From positions 3,038,001 to 3,102,000 of the forward strand of contig JADJOI010000003.1 of the NCBI GenBank assembly GCA_016713875.1: 64,000 nt of DNA, in the 5' to 3' direction. Every line of letters begins with the position of its first letter. Positions within the stretch are counted from its first letter, which is position 1. The notes under the pieces are model-generated. The model did not search any database. It was given only the letters and a program-made list of their open reading frames with translations, and was not told where the DNA came from. This document shows, piece by piece, positions 8,758 to 16,722 of this stretch. A program made the translations under genes and the position numbers. Source of the DNA: Flavobacteriales bacterium (GTDB lineage: Bacteria > Bacteroidota > Bacteroidia > Flavobacteriales_F > PHOS-HE28).

Positions 8758-9441
8758 TCAGGCGAGCCGGATCCTTCGGCGTGAATAGTGCAGCAGACCC
8801 TCGCGCTCCAACTCGCCCATCAGCTCGGCCACCGTCTGCCGGGTGCTGCCGATCAACTGCGCGATGTCCTCCTGCCGCAGGTGGTTGGGCACTGATCCGT
8901 CCGGCTCGCGTTCGGCGCCGAACAGCTGCACATACCGCCGGAGGAACTCGATCAGCCGGGCCCGCACATCCTTGAAGACAAGGCTGTCATACCGTTGCTC
9001 CAACGCGCGCAACTTGTCCCCGATGTGCGAGGCGAGGCGCAAGGAGACCTGGGGGTTCCGGGCGAGCACCTGTTCGAAGTCGCTGCGTGTGAAGGTGCAG
9101 ATGGACACATCGTCCGTGAGCGCCACGGCATGTTCCCCGGCCCGCGATCCCCGACCCTGTGAGGGCAGGTGGCCGAAGAGGTCATGATCGCCGAGCACAT
9201 CCTTCACCACCTCATTCCCGTCGCTGTCGGTGTGCACGATCTTCACCGCCCCGGTCTTGAGGATGAAGATGCGGTCGGTGGTGTCCTCGGTGAAGAAGAT
9301 GTGCTCTCCGCGGCCGGCCTCCTTGTACCGCGAGATGATGCAGAGCTTCGCGATGGCCTCGTCGTCCAGCTGATCGAACAGGCGGTGGTTCTGGAGGTAC
9401 CAGAACTTCTTCTCGGGGCCGGTGGCGCCTTCTGGTGTCAT
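8758..9441 (-). CDS. Crp/Fnr-family transcription regulator
   Basis: This is a 227-residue transcription factor. Residues 25-130 form a cyclic-nucleotide-binding beta-barrel (FTEDTTDRIFILKTGAVKI, then DLFGHLP). A long dimer helix follows, and a winged helix at about 165-220 contains the recognition helix RQEDIAQLIGSTRQTVAELMGEL. There is no N-terminal Cys cluster, so an FNR-type iron-sulphur sensor is unlikely. The ATG at 9441 was chosen; the frame runs open to 9510, but that part is promoter territory for the divergent LysE-like gene. The gene opens the leftward run of YHS, DoxX and DinB genes and may control them or itself; this is inferred from position only. Confidence 0.9.
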   Translation of the reverse strand: MTPEGATGPEKKFWYLQNHRLFDQLDDEAIAKLCIISRYKEAGRGEHIFFTEDTTDRIFILKTGAVKIVHTDSDGNEVVKDVLGDHDLFGHLPSQGRGSRAGEHAVALTDDVSICTFTRSDFEQVLARNPQVSLRLASHIGDKLRALEQRYDSLVFKDVRARLIEFLRRYVQLFGAEREPDGSVPNHLRQEDIAQLIGSTRQTVAELMGELEREGLLHYSRRRIRLA

Positions 9442-9496
9442 GGTGGGGGCGGACCCTTGCCGGACCGGTTGAGCGCACCGGTTCTTCGGAGCACCT

Positions 9497-9521
9497 GCTA
9501 CTTTGCACAAAGGTGGACACG
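9497..9521 (+). repeat. 25-bp direct repeat, copy B (promoter and start of the LysE-like gene)
   Basis: It is identical to 5462-5486 except for one base. It contains TACTTTG, which ends 7 bases before the GTG start at 9513, so the repeat carries the putative promoter plus the first codons of the exporter gene. Confidence 0.7.
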
Positions 9522-10142
9522 CTGCTGTACTTCCTGATGGCCATGGTGGCCAGCATCATTGGCTCCCTGCAGGCCGGGGTGGTGAACACGGCCGTGCTGG
9601 CGCACACCGTGAAGTGGGGGCGCACTGCAGGGCGACGCATGGCGGTGGGCGGCTCCATCCCGGAGTTCGTGTACGCCGGGGTGGCCTTCTGGGGGGCGGG
9701 CTGGTCGGTGGAGGCGCTGGGCCTGGGCTCGCACGGCATCACCCTGGTGATCTCGACCATCCTGCTGGTGCTGGGGCTTTACTTCGTGTTCCTGTTCCGC
9801 CCGCGGCCGGCGGGGCCCGGAGAGGACAAGCTGACGGGCGATCTGTGGCGTGGCCTCCTGCTAGGCCTGGCCAACCCGCAGCTGCTGCTGTTCTGGTGCG
9901 GGGTGAAGCTGCTCGTCGTAAGCCTCGGCCTCACGCGGGACGGGGCCGCACCCCTGCTGGCCTTCGCGCTGGGCGCCTTCGCCGGTGCGCTGGTGCTGCT
10001 GCTGGTCCTGGTGCGGCTGGGCGTGAAGGCGCAGGAGACCATGTCGCCGCAGGGGTTGAGGCGCCTGTTCCGGGGCATCGGGCTGCTGCTGCTGGCCAGT
10101 GGGCTCTATGGCCTGCTGCGCGCGCAGGGCTGGATGCCGTGA
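9513..10142 (+). CDS. LysE-family-like transporter
   Basis: This is a 209-residue polytopic inner-membrane protein with about six helices. It starts with the family pattern of a first helix containing small residues and a Gly/Pro-like turn (MVASIIGSLQAGVVNTAVLAHTV). A conserved LLGLANPQLLLFW segment around residue 120 is typical of LysE/RhtB amino-acid exporters. The frame is open from 9435, but the TACTTTG box at 9499-9505 argues for the GTG at 9513; the ATG at 9537 would cut helix 1. It is divergent from the Crp/Fnr gene. Substrate unknown. Confidence 0.75.
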   Translation: MDTLLYFLMAMVASIIGSLQAGVVNTAVLAHTVKWGRTAGRRMAVGGSIPEFVYAGVAFWGAGWSVEALGLGSHGITLVISTILLVLGLYFVFLFRPRPAGPGEDKLTGDLWRGLLLGLANPQLLLFWCGVKLLVVSLGLTRDGAAPLLAFALGAFAGALVLLLVLVRLGVKAQETMSPQGLRRLFRGIGLLLLASGLYGLLRAQGWMP

Positions 10143-10146
10143 GACC

Positions 10147-11143
10147 TCAGGCCAGCCGGTCGCTCAGCAGGCGCATCTCCATCAGGGGGGCCATCTTCTC
10201 GTACAGCATGCGGTAGGTGGCCTCGGTGATGGGCATGTCCACCTTCAGGCGCTGGTTGATCTCGTGCACGCACTTGACGGCGTAGTAGCCCTCGGCCACC
10301 ATGTTCATCTCCAGTTGGGCGGCGCGCACGCTGTAGCCCTTGCCCACCATGGTGCCGAACTCGCGGTTGCGGCTGAAGGTGCTGTAGGCCGTCACCAAGA
10401 GGTCGCCGAGGTAGGCGGGCTCGTTGATGTCGCGCGATGGGGTGCACGGCGGCCACGAAGCGTTCGATCTCCTGGATGGCGCGGCTCACCAGCACCGCGC
10501 GGAAGTTGTCGCCGTAGCCGAGCCCCACACTGATGCCGGCGCACACCGCGATCACGTTCTTCAGGATGGCCGCGTACTCCGTGCCGTAGATGTCATCGCT
10601 GAGCGTGGTCTTCATGAAGCGGCCGTTGAGGGCGGCGCCCATGGTCTTCGCCCGCGCAGGGTCCTGGCAGGCGATGGTGAGGTAGCTGAGGCGTTCCAAC
10701 GCCACCTCTTCGGCGTGGCAGGGGCCGCAGATGACACCGAAGTCGCGTTCGGCCACACCCCAGTGCTGGAAGAGGTGGTCGCCCACGATCTGGTTGGTCT
10801 CGGGCACGATGCCCTTCACGGCGCTGAAGAGCGTCTTGCCGTGGAGCTCGCTCGGATCCAATTGCTCCAGCGTGGCCTTCAGGAAGGCGCTGGGCACGGC
10901 GATCACCAGCACATCGGCGGCCTTCACCACCGCATGGAGATCGGTGTCCATGGCCAGGCGGTCCACCTCGAACTGGGCGGCGCTGATGTAGTCGGGGTTG
11001 TGGCCGTACTTGGTGATGTGGGCGATGGTCTCCGCGCGGCGCACCCACCAGCCCACCCGTTCGGCATTGGCCGAGAGCAGCTTCACCAGGGCGGTGCCCC
11101 AGCTGCCGGCGCCGATGACGGCGATGCGTTGGGCGTGGCTCAT
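10147..11143 (-). CDS. gpsA: Glycerol-3-phosphate dehydrogenase [NAD(P)+], interrupted by a 2-base contraction
   Basis: It reduces dihydroxyacetone phosphate to sn-glycerol-3-phosphate for phospholipid synthesis. The N-terminal half has the Rossmann start (VIGAGSWGTALVKLL), AVKGIVPETN and the C-terminal-domain segment EYAAILKNVIAVCAGISVGLGYGDN. At about 10432-10437 the frame breaks. It reads into nonsense if continued, while the correct continuation (DINEPAYLGDLLVTAYS to the end at 10147) lies in another frame. Reading ATC GCG CGC GAC instead of ATC GCGC GAC, that is restoring one GC unit, gives a normal 332-residue GpsA. The gene is essential in most bacteria lacking a glycerol source, so a sequencing or assembly error is more likely than true loss. 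A GATCTTCG box lies 6 bases before the ATG. Confidence 0.88.
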
Positions 11144-11149
11144 GGTGGG

Positions 11150-11157
11150 CGAAGATC
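11150..11157 (-). promoter_or_regulatory. -7 box GATCTTCG for gpsA
   Basis: This is a 6-of-8 match to TAnnTTTG in the same form (nATCTTCG) seen before several leftward genes, 6 bases before the gpsA ATG. Confidence 0.35.
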
Positions 11158-11219
11158 GGTGATGGCCCCCAGCCGACGCACAGGGGCCCCGCGGATGCGC
11201 GGACCGTTCGTCGGGACGG

Positions 11220-12885
11220 TTAGAACGTGACGTCCACCACCACCTCCTGGCCGTCGCGCAGCACGGTGACAGGCGCGGTGTCGCCCTTCTTGAACTGGCC
11301 CAGGGCCTTCATGTAGCCCATCATGTCGCCCACCTCCAGGGCGCCCATGCGCACCACCACATCGCCGGACTTCAGCCCGGCGGCGGCGGCGGGTTTTCCC
11401 TCGCTGACCCCGTCGATCCGCATGCCCTTGCCGTCGTACATGTAGTCCGGCACCACGCCCAGGGTCACCTTGAAGCGCGGCGTGCTGGCGCTGTCCGCGT
11501 CCTGGGTCTTGGTGAAGGCCAGCTTGCCGTCGTCGTTCAGCGTGGTGATGAGGCTCTCGATGTAGCGGGTGACGCGCAGCATGCCGTCGTAGTTGATCTT
11601 CTCCTCATCGTCGCTGGGCTTGTGGTAGTCGCCGTGCGTGCCGGTGAAGAAGTGGATGGCGGGGATGCCCTGCAGGTAGAAGCTGGTGTGGTCGCTGGGG
11701 CCGATGCCGCTGGTGGTGGTCCTCACCTTGAGCGCGCCGGCCTGCACGCGGGGCAGTTCGGTCCATGCGGGCGAGGTGCCCGCCCCGTTGATGCCGATGC
11801 TGCTGTCGGCCTCCAGGCGCCCCACCATGTCGAGGTTGATCATGTAGTTGAGCTCGGCCAGGGGCACCGTGGGGTGCTTGGTCCAGTAGTTCGAACCGAA
11901 CAGCCCCTTCTCTTCGCCGCTGAAGGCGATGAAGAGGTAGTCGTTGGCGCGGGCCTCGTCCAGCTCGGCCAGGTCGCGGGCCAGCTGCAGCATCACGGCC
12001 ACGCCACTGGCGTTGTCGTCGGCACCGTTGTGGATGGCGGGCTCGCCGCGGTGCAGGCTGCCCTCATCGCCGAGGCCCAGGTGGTCGTAGTGCGCCGATC
12101 GCCACCACATGGGGCTTGCCGTTGTCCAGCAGACCCACCACGTTGTGCGCGGTGCTGGTGGGCCGGTCGATGGTGACGGTGAGCGACACCGGGTTGCCAT
12201 CGCGGACCAGCTCGGTGTGGCGGTCGCCCTTCAGGAAGACCACGGGAACGGGCAGCGGCGAGGCCTTGGCGCGCAAGGTGGACGAGGGGTCCTCCACGGC
12301 CTTGTCGTCGTTGTAGAAGAGCACGCAGCTGGCGCCCAGCTCCACGGCCTTGGCGGCGCGGGCCTGCAGGTCGTGGTAGGCCAGGAACTTGGAATGCGGG
12401 TGGATGCCATCGGGCGAGCCCACGGCGATGGCGGCGCACTTGCCCTTCAGGTCGATATCGGCGAAGTCGTTGCGGTCCAGCTCGGGCGCATGGATGCCGT
12501 AGCCGCAGCGCGCCACGGTGGCCAGCACGGCCCCGGTGCCCGAGAAGGACAACGGGTGGTACTGCTCGTTGATCGCGAGCCGTTCGCGGCCCAGCTGGAA
12601 CACCTGCTTGTCGCCCAGCCGGGGCTGCGCGGCGAAGGTGAAGGCCTGCCGGTAGGTGGCGCTGTCGCCATAGGGCATCAGGCCGATGGAGGCCATCTTC
12701 TGCACGATGTAGTCCCCGGCCATCCGTTCCCCCTTCGTGCCGGCCTCACGGCCCTCCAGCAGGTCGCTGGCGAGGTACTGGACATCGTACTTCATCTGGT
12801 CGCGCGCCTCCTGGTCGCCGAGCAGTTGGGCGTGCATCGGCGCGGAGGCGAGGAGCAGGAGGGCAAGAAGGAGCGTGCGGTGCAT
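11220..12885 (-). CDS. Secreted M28-family metallopeptidase with PA and PDZ domains, interrupted by a 2-base contraction
   Basis: This is an exported aminopeptidase-like zinc hydrolase. A signal peptide (LLLALLLLASAPMHAQ) leads into a PA-type insert (DLKGKCAAIAVGSP). The M28 zinc site follows: HYDHLG, NGADDNASG, SGEEKGLFGS, NLDMVGR and GPSDHTSFY. A C-terminal PDZ domain (GVSEGKPAAAAGLKSGDVVVRMG) ends the protein. The frame breaks at about 12094-12097: after HVVAIG the correct AHYDHLG lies in another frame. Restoring one GC unit (ATC GGC GCG CAC TAC) joins both halves into about 555 residues, with the first zinc ligand right at the break. A TACCTTCG box sits 16 bases upstream, back to back with the promoter of the HEAT/cyclophilin gene. 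Confidence 0.85.
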
Positions 12886-12901
12886 GGCGTGAAATGGGCC
12901 G

Positions 12902-12909
12902 CGAAGGTA
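12902..12909 (-). promoter_or_regulatory. -7 box TACCTTCG for the M28 peptidase
   Basis: This is a 7-of-8 match to TAnnTTTG, 16 bases before the ATG at 12885, and divergent from the box at 12930. Confidence 0.45.
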
Positions 12910-12929
12910 CTGGCACGGTCGGGGGTGTG

Positions 12930-12937
12930 CACCTTTG
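12930..12937 (+). promoter_or_regulatory. -7 box CACCTTTG, 4 nt before ATG 12942
   Basis: This is a 7-of-8 match, with only CGCC between the box and the start codon. Only 20 bases separate it from the opposing box of the peptidase gene. Confidence 0.45.
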
Positions 12938-12941
12938 CGCC

Positions 12942-14807
12942 ATGCGCGCTGCGATCCTTCCCTTGCTGATGACCGCTGTGCTGGCGGGCTGTTCGGAGAC
13001 CACCCCGGAGGACCGCACCGTGCCCACGCCGGGCGGCCGGTGGACGGACCCGCGGCTGCAGGCCGTGCTGGAGGCGCAGGACCACCGGCGCACGCAGGAC
13101 CTCTGCGCCCTGCTGAAGGACAGCGTGGCCGGCGTGCGCGAGGCGGCGGCGCTGGCCCTGGCGAGCGTGCAGGACAGCGCGGCGCGCGCCTGCCTGCTGG
13201 AGGCCCTGCGCGATGCCGACGCCACGGTGCGCGGTGCGGCGGGCCTCGCCCTGAGCGGAGTGGCGGACAGCGTGGCCCTGGTCGAGCTGCTGAGGCTGGC
13301 GGAGCAGGAACCGGACTCCGCGGTGAAGGCCCAGCTCTTCAGCGTCGGCTTCGCGGCCGAGCTGCGGCTGCACAAGCACGACCCCGACTGGTTCATCAGT
13401 TATCTGGAGAGCGACGAGCGCGGCATCCGGTTGCGTGCCGCGCAAAGCCTGTCCCGTCTGCCGCGCGAGGTGCTGGCCCCCACGGCGCACAGCGTGCTGC
13501 ATGCCGTGCACGTGGAGCGCGACCCGGCCGTGCGCCAGTTCCTGGTGGCCTCGTTGAAGCACCATGCCCTGCCGGCCGTCACCGATACGCTGCTGCGGCT
13601 GGTGCAGCGGGACAGTCTGCCGCAGGTGCGGATCGCTGCGGTCCGTGCGCTCGGCGCCAAGGAGGACACGCTGCTGGCCCCCGTGCTGCTCGAGCGCGCG
13701 ACCACCGACCCCGACCCCGGGGTGCGTCGGGTGGCCGTGGAGCAACTGCAGCGCTACCACCTGCACCTGGACGGCGACGCCATCTGGAAGGCCGCCCAGG
13801 AGAGCGCGGACTACCGGGTGAAGCTGCCGTTGTACGGGCTGGTGATGAAGCACGCCGGTCCGGAGACGCGCGTCATCTGCCGCATGCTGATGGAGAGCAT
13901 GCGACGCCAGGACCTGGGGCCCTACCTGAACGCGGCGTTGTTGACCGCGATGGGACCCGTGCTGCCGCAGGACACCTTGTTGGCGGTGGTGCTGGGCGAC
14001 CGGCCGGCCGTGGAACGACAGGCGGCCCTGGAGGCCTCGATGGCGCAGTTCCAGGAAAAGCTCAAAGCGGGGGAGATCGACCAGGCGGGGCGCGACAAGT
14101 GGCTCGTGGGGCAGTTGCGGCAGGTGCTGACCGCGGGCGATGCAGGCCTGATCGCCGCGGTGTGCGAGCGGCTCGCCGAGGAGCGGCCGGAGGTGCTCCG
14201 GCAGCTGCTCACCGAGGCCGTGGTGGCGCAGGTGCGCGGCGCGCTGCATCCGGTGCGCGACCTGGAAACGCTGCAGCTGTTGGACCAGGCCCTGGCCCGG
14301 CGCGACGGGAAGGGATCACCACCACATGCCGCGCCGCTGTTCAACCATCCGATCGATCGGGCGCGGCTGGGCCTGCTGCGCGATGGTCAGCGCTACCGCA
14401 TCGTCACGGCCAAAGGCACCATCGTGCTGGCGATCGAGCCCGCCACGGCGCCGGGGAGCTGCGTGGCCTTCGATTCGCTGGTCACGGCCGGCTACTACGA
14501 TGGCAAGGCCTTCCACCGCATCGTGCCCAACTTCGTGGCGCAAGGGGGCTGCCCGCGTGGCGACGGCTTCGGCGGCATGCCGTGGACGCTGCGCACCGAG
14601 GTGGGGCCGCAGGGCTTCGTGGAAGGGGCCGTGGGCCTGGCCTCCGCCGGGCGCGACACCGAGAGCTGCCAGTTCTTCATCATGCTCTCCCCCGCCCCGC
14701 ACCTGGACGGCCGCTACACGCGGTTCGCGCGGGTGATCAGCGGGCTGGAGGTGGCCCGGCGCTTGGAGGTGGGCGATGTGATGACCAAGGTGGAGCAGGT
14801 GCGGTGA
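12942..14807 (+). CDS. Lipoprotein with HEAT repeats and C-terminal cyclophilin domain
   Basis: This is a 621-residue lipid-anchored envelope protein. A lipoprotein signal (MRAAILPLLMTAVLAGC) gives Cys17 as the lipidation site. Residues 40-300 are tandem HEAT-like helical repeats (VREAAALALASVQDSAARA, VRGAAGLALSGVADS, VRIAAVRALG). The last 170 residues are a cyclophilin-type peptidyl-prolyl isomerase (FHRIVPNFVAQGG, SCQFFIMLSPAPHLDGRYTRFARV). The combination suggests an envelope foldase with a protein-binding scaffold; this is inference. The last 18 codons recur downstream as a loose fragment at 16601-16657. The start is fixed by the promoter box 4 bases upstream and by the lipobox. Confidence 0.88.
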   Translation: MRAAILPLLMTAVLAGCSETTPEDRTVPTPGGRWTDPRLQAVLEAQDHRRTQDLCALLKDSVAGVREAAALALASVQDSAARACLLEALRDADATVRGAAGLALSGVADSVALVELLRLAEQEPDSAVKAQLFSVGFAAELRLHKHDPDWFISYLESDERGIRLRAAQSLSRLPREVLAPTAHSVLHAVHVERDPAVRQFLVASLKHHALPAVTDTLLRLVQRDSLPQVRIAAVRALGAKEDTLLAPVLLERATTDPDPGVRRVAVEQLQRYHLHLDGDAIWKAAQESADYRVKLPLYGLVMKHAGPETRVICRMLMESMRRQDLGPYLNAALLTAMGPVLPQDTLLAVVLGDRPAVERQAALEASMAQFQEKLKAGEIDQAGRDKWLVGQLRQVLTAGDAGLIAAVCERLAEERPEVLRQLLTEAVVAQVRGALHPVRDLETLQLLDQALARRDGKGSPPHAAPLFNHPIDRARLGLLRDGQRYRIVTAKGTIVLAIEPATAPGSCVAFDSLVTAGYYDGKAFHRIVPNFVAQGGCPRGDGFGGMPWTLRTEVGPQGFVEGAVGLASAGRDTESCQFFIMLSPAPHLDGRYTRFARVISGLEVARRLEVGDVMTKVEQVR

Positions 14808-14895
14808 TGCACACCTGCGGCCTGGGCCGATCCACACCGCCGACGGAAGCCCGCTGTGAAGGCAACCAGGCCGGGGCCTGTTCGTCCGGGTTGTG

Positions 14896-16548
14896 ATGCG
14901 GAACCTGACCATGCTGCTCGGCACGCTCCTCATGGCGACCCCATGGAGCTCCAGCCCCGCACAAAGCCTTCAGTGGGCCGGGCAATGGGCTGGGACGTAC
15001 AACGCGCCTGTCCTGGCCATGTGCACGGATGCCTCGGGGGATCTCTGGGCAACCGGTTTCTATCAAGGGGACACGGACTTCGACCTCGGTCCCGGGACCA
15101 TGAACCTGTCCGGCTCACCCGGCGGTGCTTGGATCCCGATCGCCAAGTACGACCCGAGCGGCTCGCTTCTGTGGACGGGCCGCCTCGGCAATGGCACGCC
15201 CGGATCTGCCTTGACCTGGGGCTCCAACATCGCATCCGACGACGCGGGGGGCCTCATCGTGGCCGGGCAGTTCTCAGGAGCCAGTGACTTCGACCCCGGT
15301 CCGGGGCAATACATGTTGGATGACATTGATCTGGACCTCGTGTATAAGTCCGATGTGTTCGTTGCCAAACTGGACACATCAGGGGCGTTCCACTGGGCGG
15401 TCCAGTTCGGAGACTCCGCGACCGACCACTGCCGGGACATGGTCCTGGACGGGGACGGGAACATCCTGCTCGCCTTCGATCTGGCGGATACGGCCGATAT
15501 GGACCCCGGGCCAGGGACAGACATCCTGCCTGTGCCGAGCCCTGGGACCGACGTACTGGTGAAGCTGGATCCGAACGGCGGGCTGCTTTGGTACCGCGAT
15601 CTCGGTGCCATCGGTCCAATACCATGGATCGCCTTAGGGACGGACACGAACAACACCATCTGGGTGACCCGTAACGGGGATATCCGCACGTTCGATGAAC
15701 AAGGCAACCTGCTCTGGGCCTTGCCCATGGAAATGATCCCCGTGGACATGGCCGTGGACGAACACGGCAATGGCCTCATATGCGGTTCATTCGAAGGCAC
15801 GTTGGATATGGACCCCGGGCCAGGAGTGACGACCGTATCGGCCAGTGGTAACTCCGATCTGTTCTGCGCCAAGTTGGATCCCACAGGTGATCTGGTCTGG
15901 TCAATCCACTTGGGCGGCTCGGCATACACCACCGGTACCGGGATCGCGCTCGGGCCCGATGGGCATGTTCACCTGACCGGCATTTATCAAGCACCGCTGG
16001 ACCTCGATCCCGGTCCAGGGACGTGGCCGGCGGTCCATTCCGGTGAGGGGGATATCCTGGTCATCACGTTGGACAGCACGGGCGCTTTCCTGAATGGATC
16101 CACTCTTTCCGCGCCAGGCTTGGACAATGCTTACGGCTCCGTGGTCCTCGCGTCATCGGACCTGGTCCTTTACGGTTCCTTTGAAGGCACGTTGGACGTG
16201 GATCCAGGACCGGGGGTCCTCCACCTCAACAGCTCGGCTTATTCGGACGGGTTGATCGCACGCTATAGCGGGATGGCCACCTCGGCCGGGCAAGGCGCCG
16301 ACGAGCACCATGCGCGCGCGATGCCGAACCCCACGGACGGAGCCCTGTGGTTGCTGGACCTACCACCGAACACATGCGGGGTAAGCGTTCTGAACGCGCA
16401 GGGGGCGGAGGTGATGCGCATGGCTCCGACCAAGGGAGACCGATCGATGCGCCTGGACCTGAGCCCCTTGGCCGCGGGGCTTCACCACGTCCGGGTGTTG
16501 ACCACGAGCGAGGTGGTCACGATCAAGGTGGTGCGTTCCGGTAACTGA
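14896..16548 (+). CDS. T9SS-secreted protein with DPGPG repeats
   Basis: This 550-residue exported protein has a signal peptide (MRNLTMLLGTLLMATPWSSSPAQS). Its body has at least six copies of a D-[FML]-D-[PL]-GPG motif spaced 40-120 residues apart (DFDLGPG, DFDPGPG, DMDPGPG twice, DLDPGPG, DVDPGPG), each before a stretch like VFVAKLDTSGAFHW. This resembles SBBP-like beta-propeller repeats known from Bacteroidota; the acidic DxDPGPG loops may bind calcium. A T9SS C-terminal domain (AMPNPTDGALWLLDLP, LSPLAAGLHHVRV) closes it. A GTG three bases earlier is also possible. The gene lies exactly between the intact end of the cyclophilin gene and duplicated fragments of its two neighbours, so it looks inserted. 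Confidence 0.85.
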   Translation: MRNLTMLLGTLLMATPWSSSPAQSLQWAGQWAGTYNAPVLAMCTDASGDLWATGFYQGDTDFDLGPGTMNLSGSPGGAWIPIAKYDPSGSLLWTGRLGNGTPGSALTWGSNIASDDAGGLIVAGQFSGASDFDPGPGQYMLDDIDLDLVYKSDVFVAKLDTSGAFHWAVQFGDSATDHCRDMVLDGDGNILLAFDLADTADMDPGPGTDILPVPSPGTDVLVKLDPNGGLLWYRDLGAIGPIPWIALGTDTNNTIWVTRNGDIRTFDEQGNLLWALPMEMIPVDMAVDEHGNGLICGSFEGTLDMDPGPGVTTVSASGNSDLFCAKLDPTGDLVWSIHLGGSAYTTGTGIALGPDGHVHLTGIYQAPLDLDPGPGTWPAVHSGEGDILVITLDSTGAFLNGSTLSAPGLDNAYGSVVLASSDLVLYGSFEGTLDVDPGPGVLHLNSSAYSDGLIARYSGMATSAGQGADEHHARAMPNPTDGALWLLDLPPNTCGVSVLNAQGAEVMRMAPTKGDRSMRLDLSPLAAGLHHVRVLTTSEVVTIKVVRSGN

Positions 16549-16558
16549 TCCCTCTCGG

Positions 16559-16593
16559 TCGAACTTCTCCGGCCGCATCTGTGGGAAGAGCAG
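16559..16593 (-). pseudogene. lysS 3'-end fragment (duplicate)
   Basis: These 35 bases match the last coding bases of lysS (16727-16761) with 2 mismatches. In the leftward frame they encode LLFPQMRPEKF followed by Asp instead of Glu and the stop, and the frame then runs on. The rest of lysS is absent here. Confidence 0.75.
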
Positions 16594-16600
16594 GCATGTG

Positions 16601-16657
16601 GTGGCCCGGCGCTTGGAGGTGGGCGATGTGATGACCAAGGTGGAGCAGGTACGATAG
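16601..16657 (+). pseudogene. 3'-end fragment of the HEAT/cyclophilin gene (duplicate)
   Basis: Bases 16601-16650 are identical to 14751-14800, the end of the cyclophilin gene. The final codons differ but are synonymous (GTA CGA TAG against GTG CGG TGA), so the piece encodes the same last 18 residues with a different stop codon. It is an allele fragment, not a copy error. Confidence 0.85.
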
Positions 16658-16664
16658 CCGCAGC

Positions 16665-16721
16665 GTCGCACAGGCGTCCCGCCTGCGCAGGTGCGAGGCA
16701 TAGGCAGGATGCCTGTGCGAC
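16665..16721 (+). repeat. REP-like paired palindrome
   Basis: GTCGCACAGGC at 16665-16675 and GCCTGTGCGAC at 16711-16721 are a perfect 11-bp inverted repeat. Each arm also holds a small hairpin of the form CAGGC-N5-GCCTG (CAGGCGTCCCGCCTG on the left; the complementary version CAGGCATCCTGCCT on the right). The same core recurs after pgk at 46423. It could act as a bidirectional terminator for the convergent cyclophilin gene and lysS, but there is no T tract. Confidence 0.7.
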
Positions 16722-16722
16722 C

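Noticed and set aside
12792..14249. Leftward open frame of 485 codons over the HEAT/cyclophilin gene
   Set aside because: Arg/His/Gln-rich shadow; the rightward gene has a lipobox, repeats and a cyclophilin domain.
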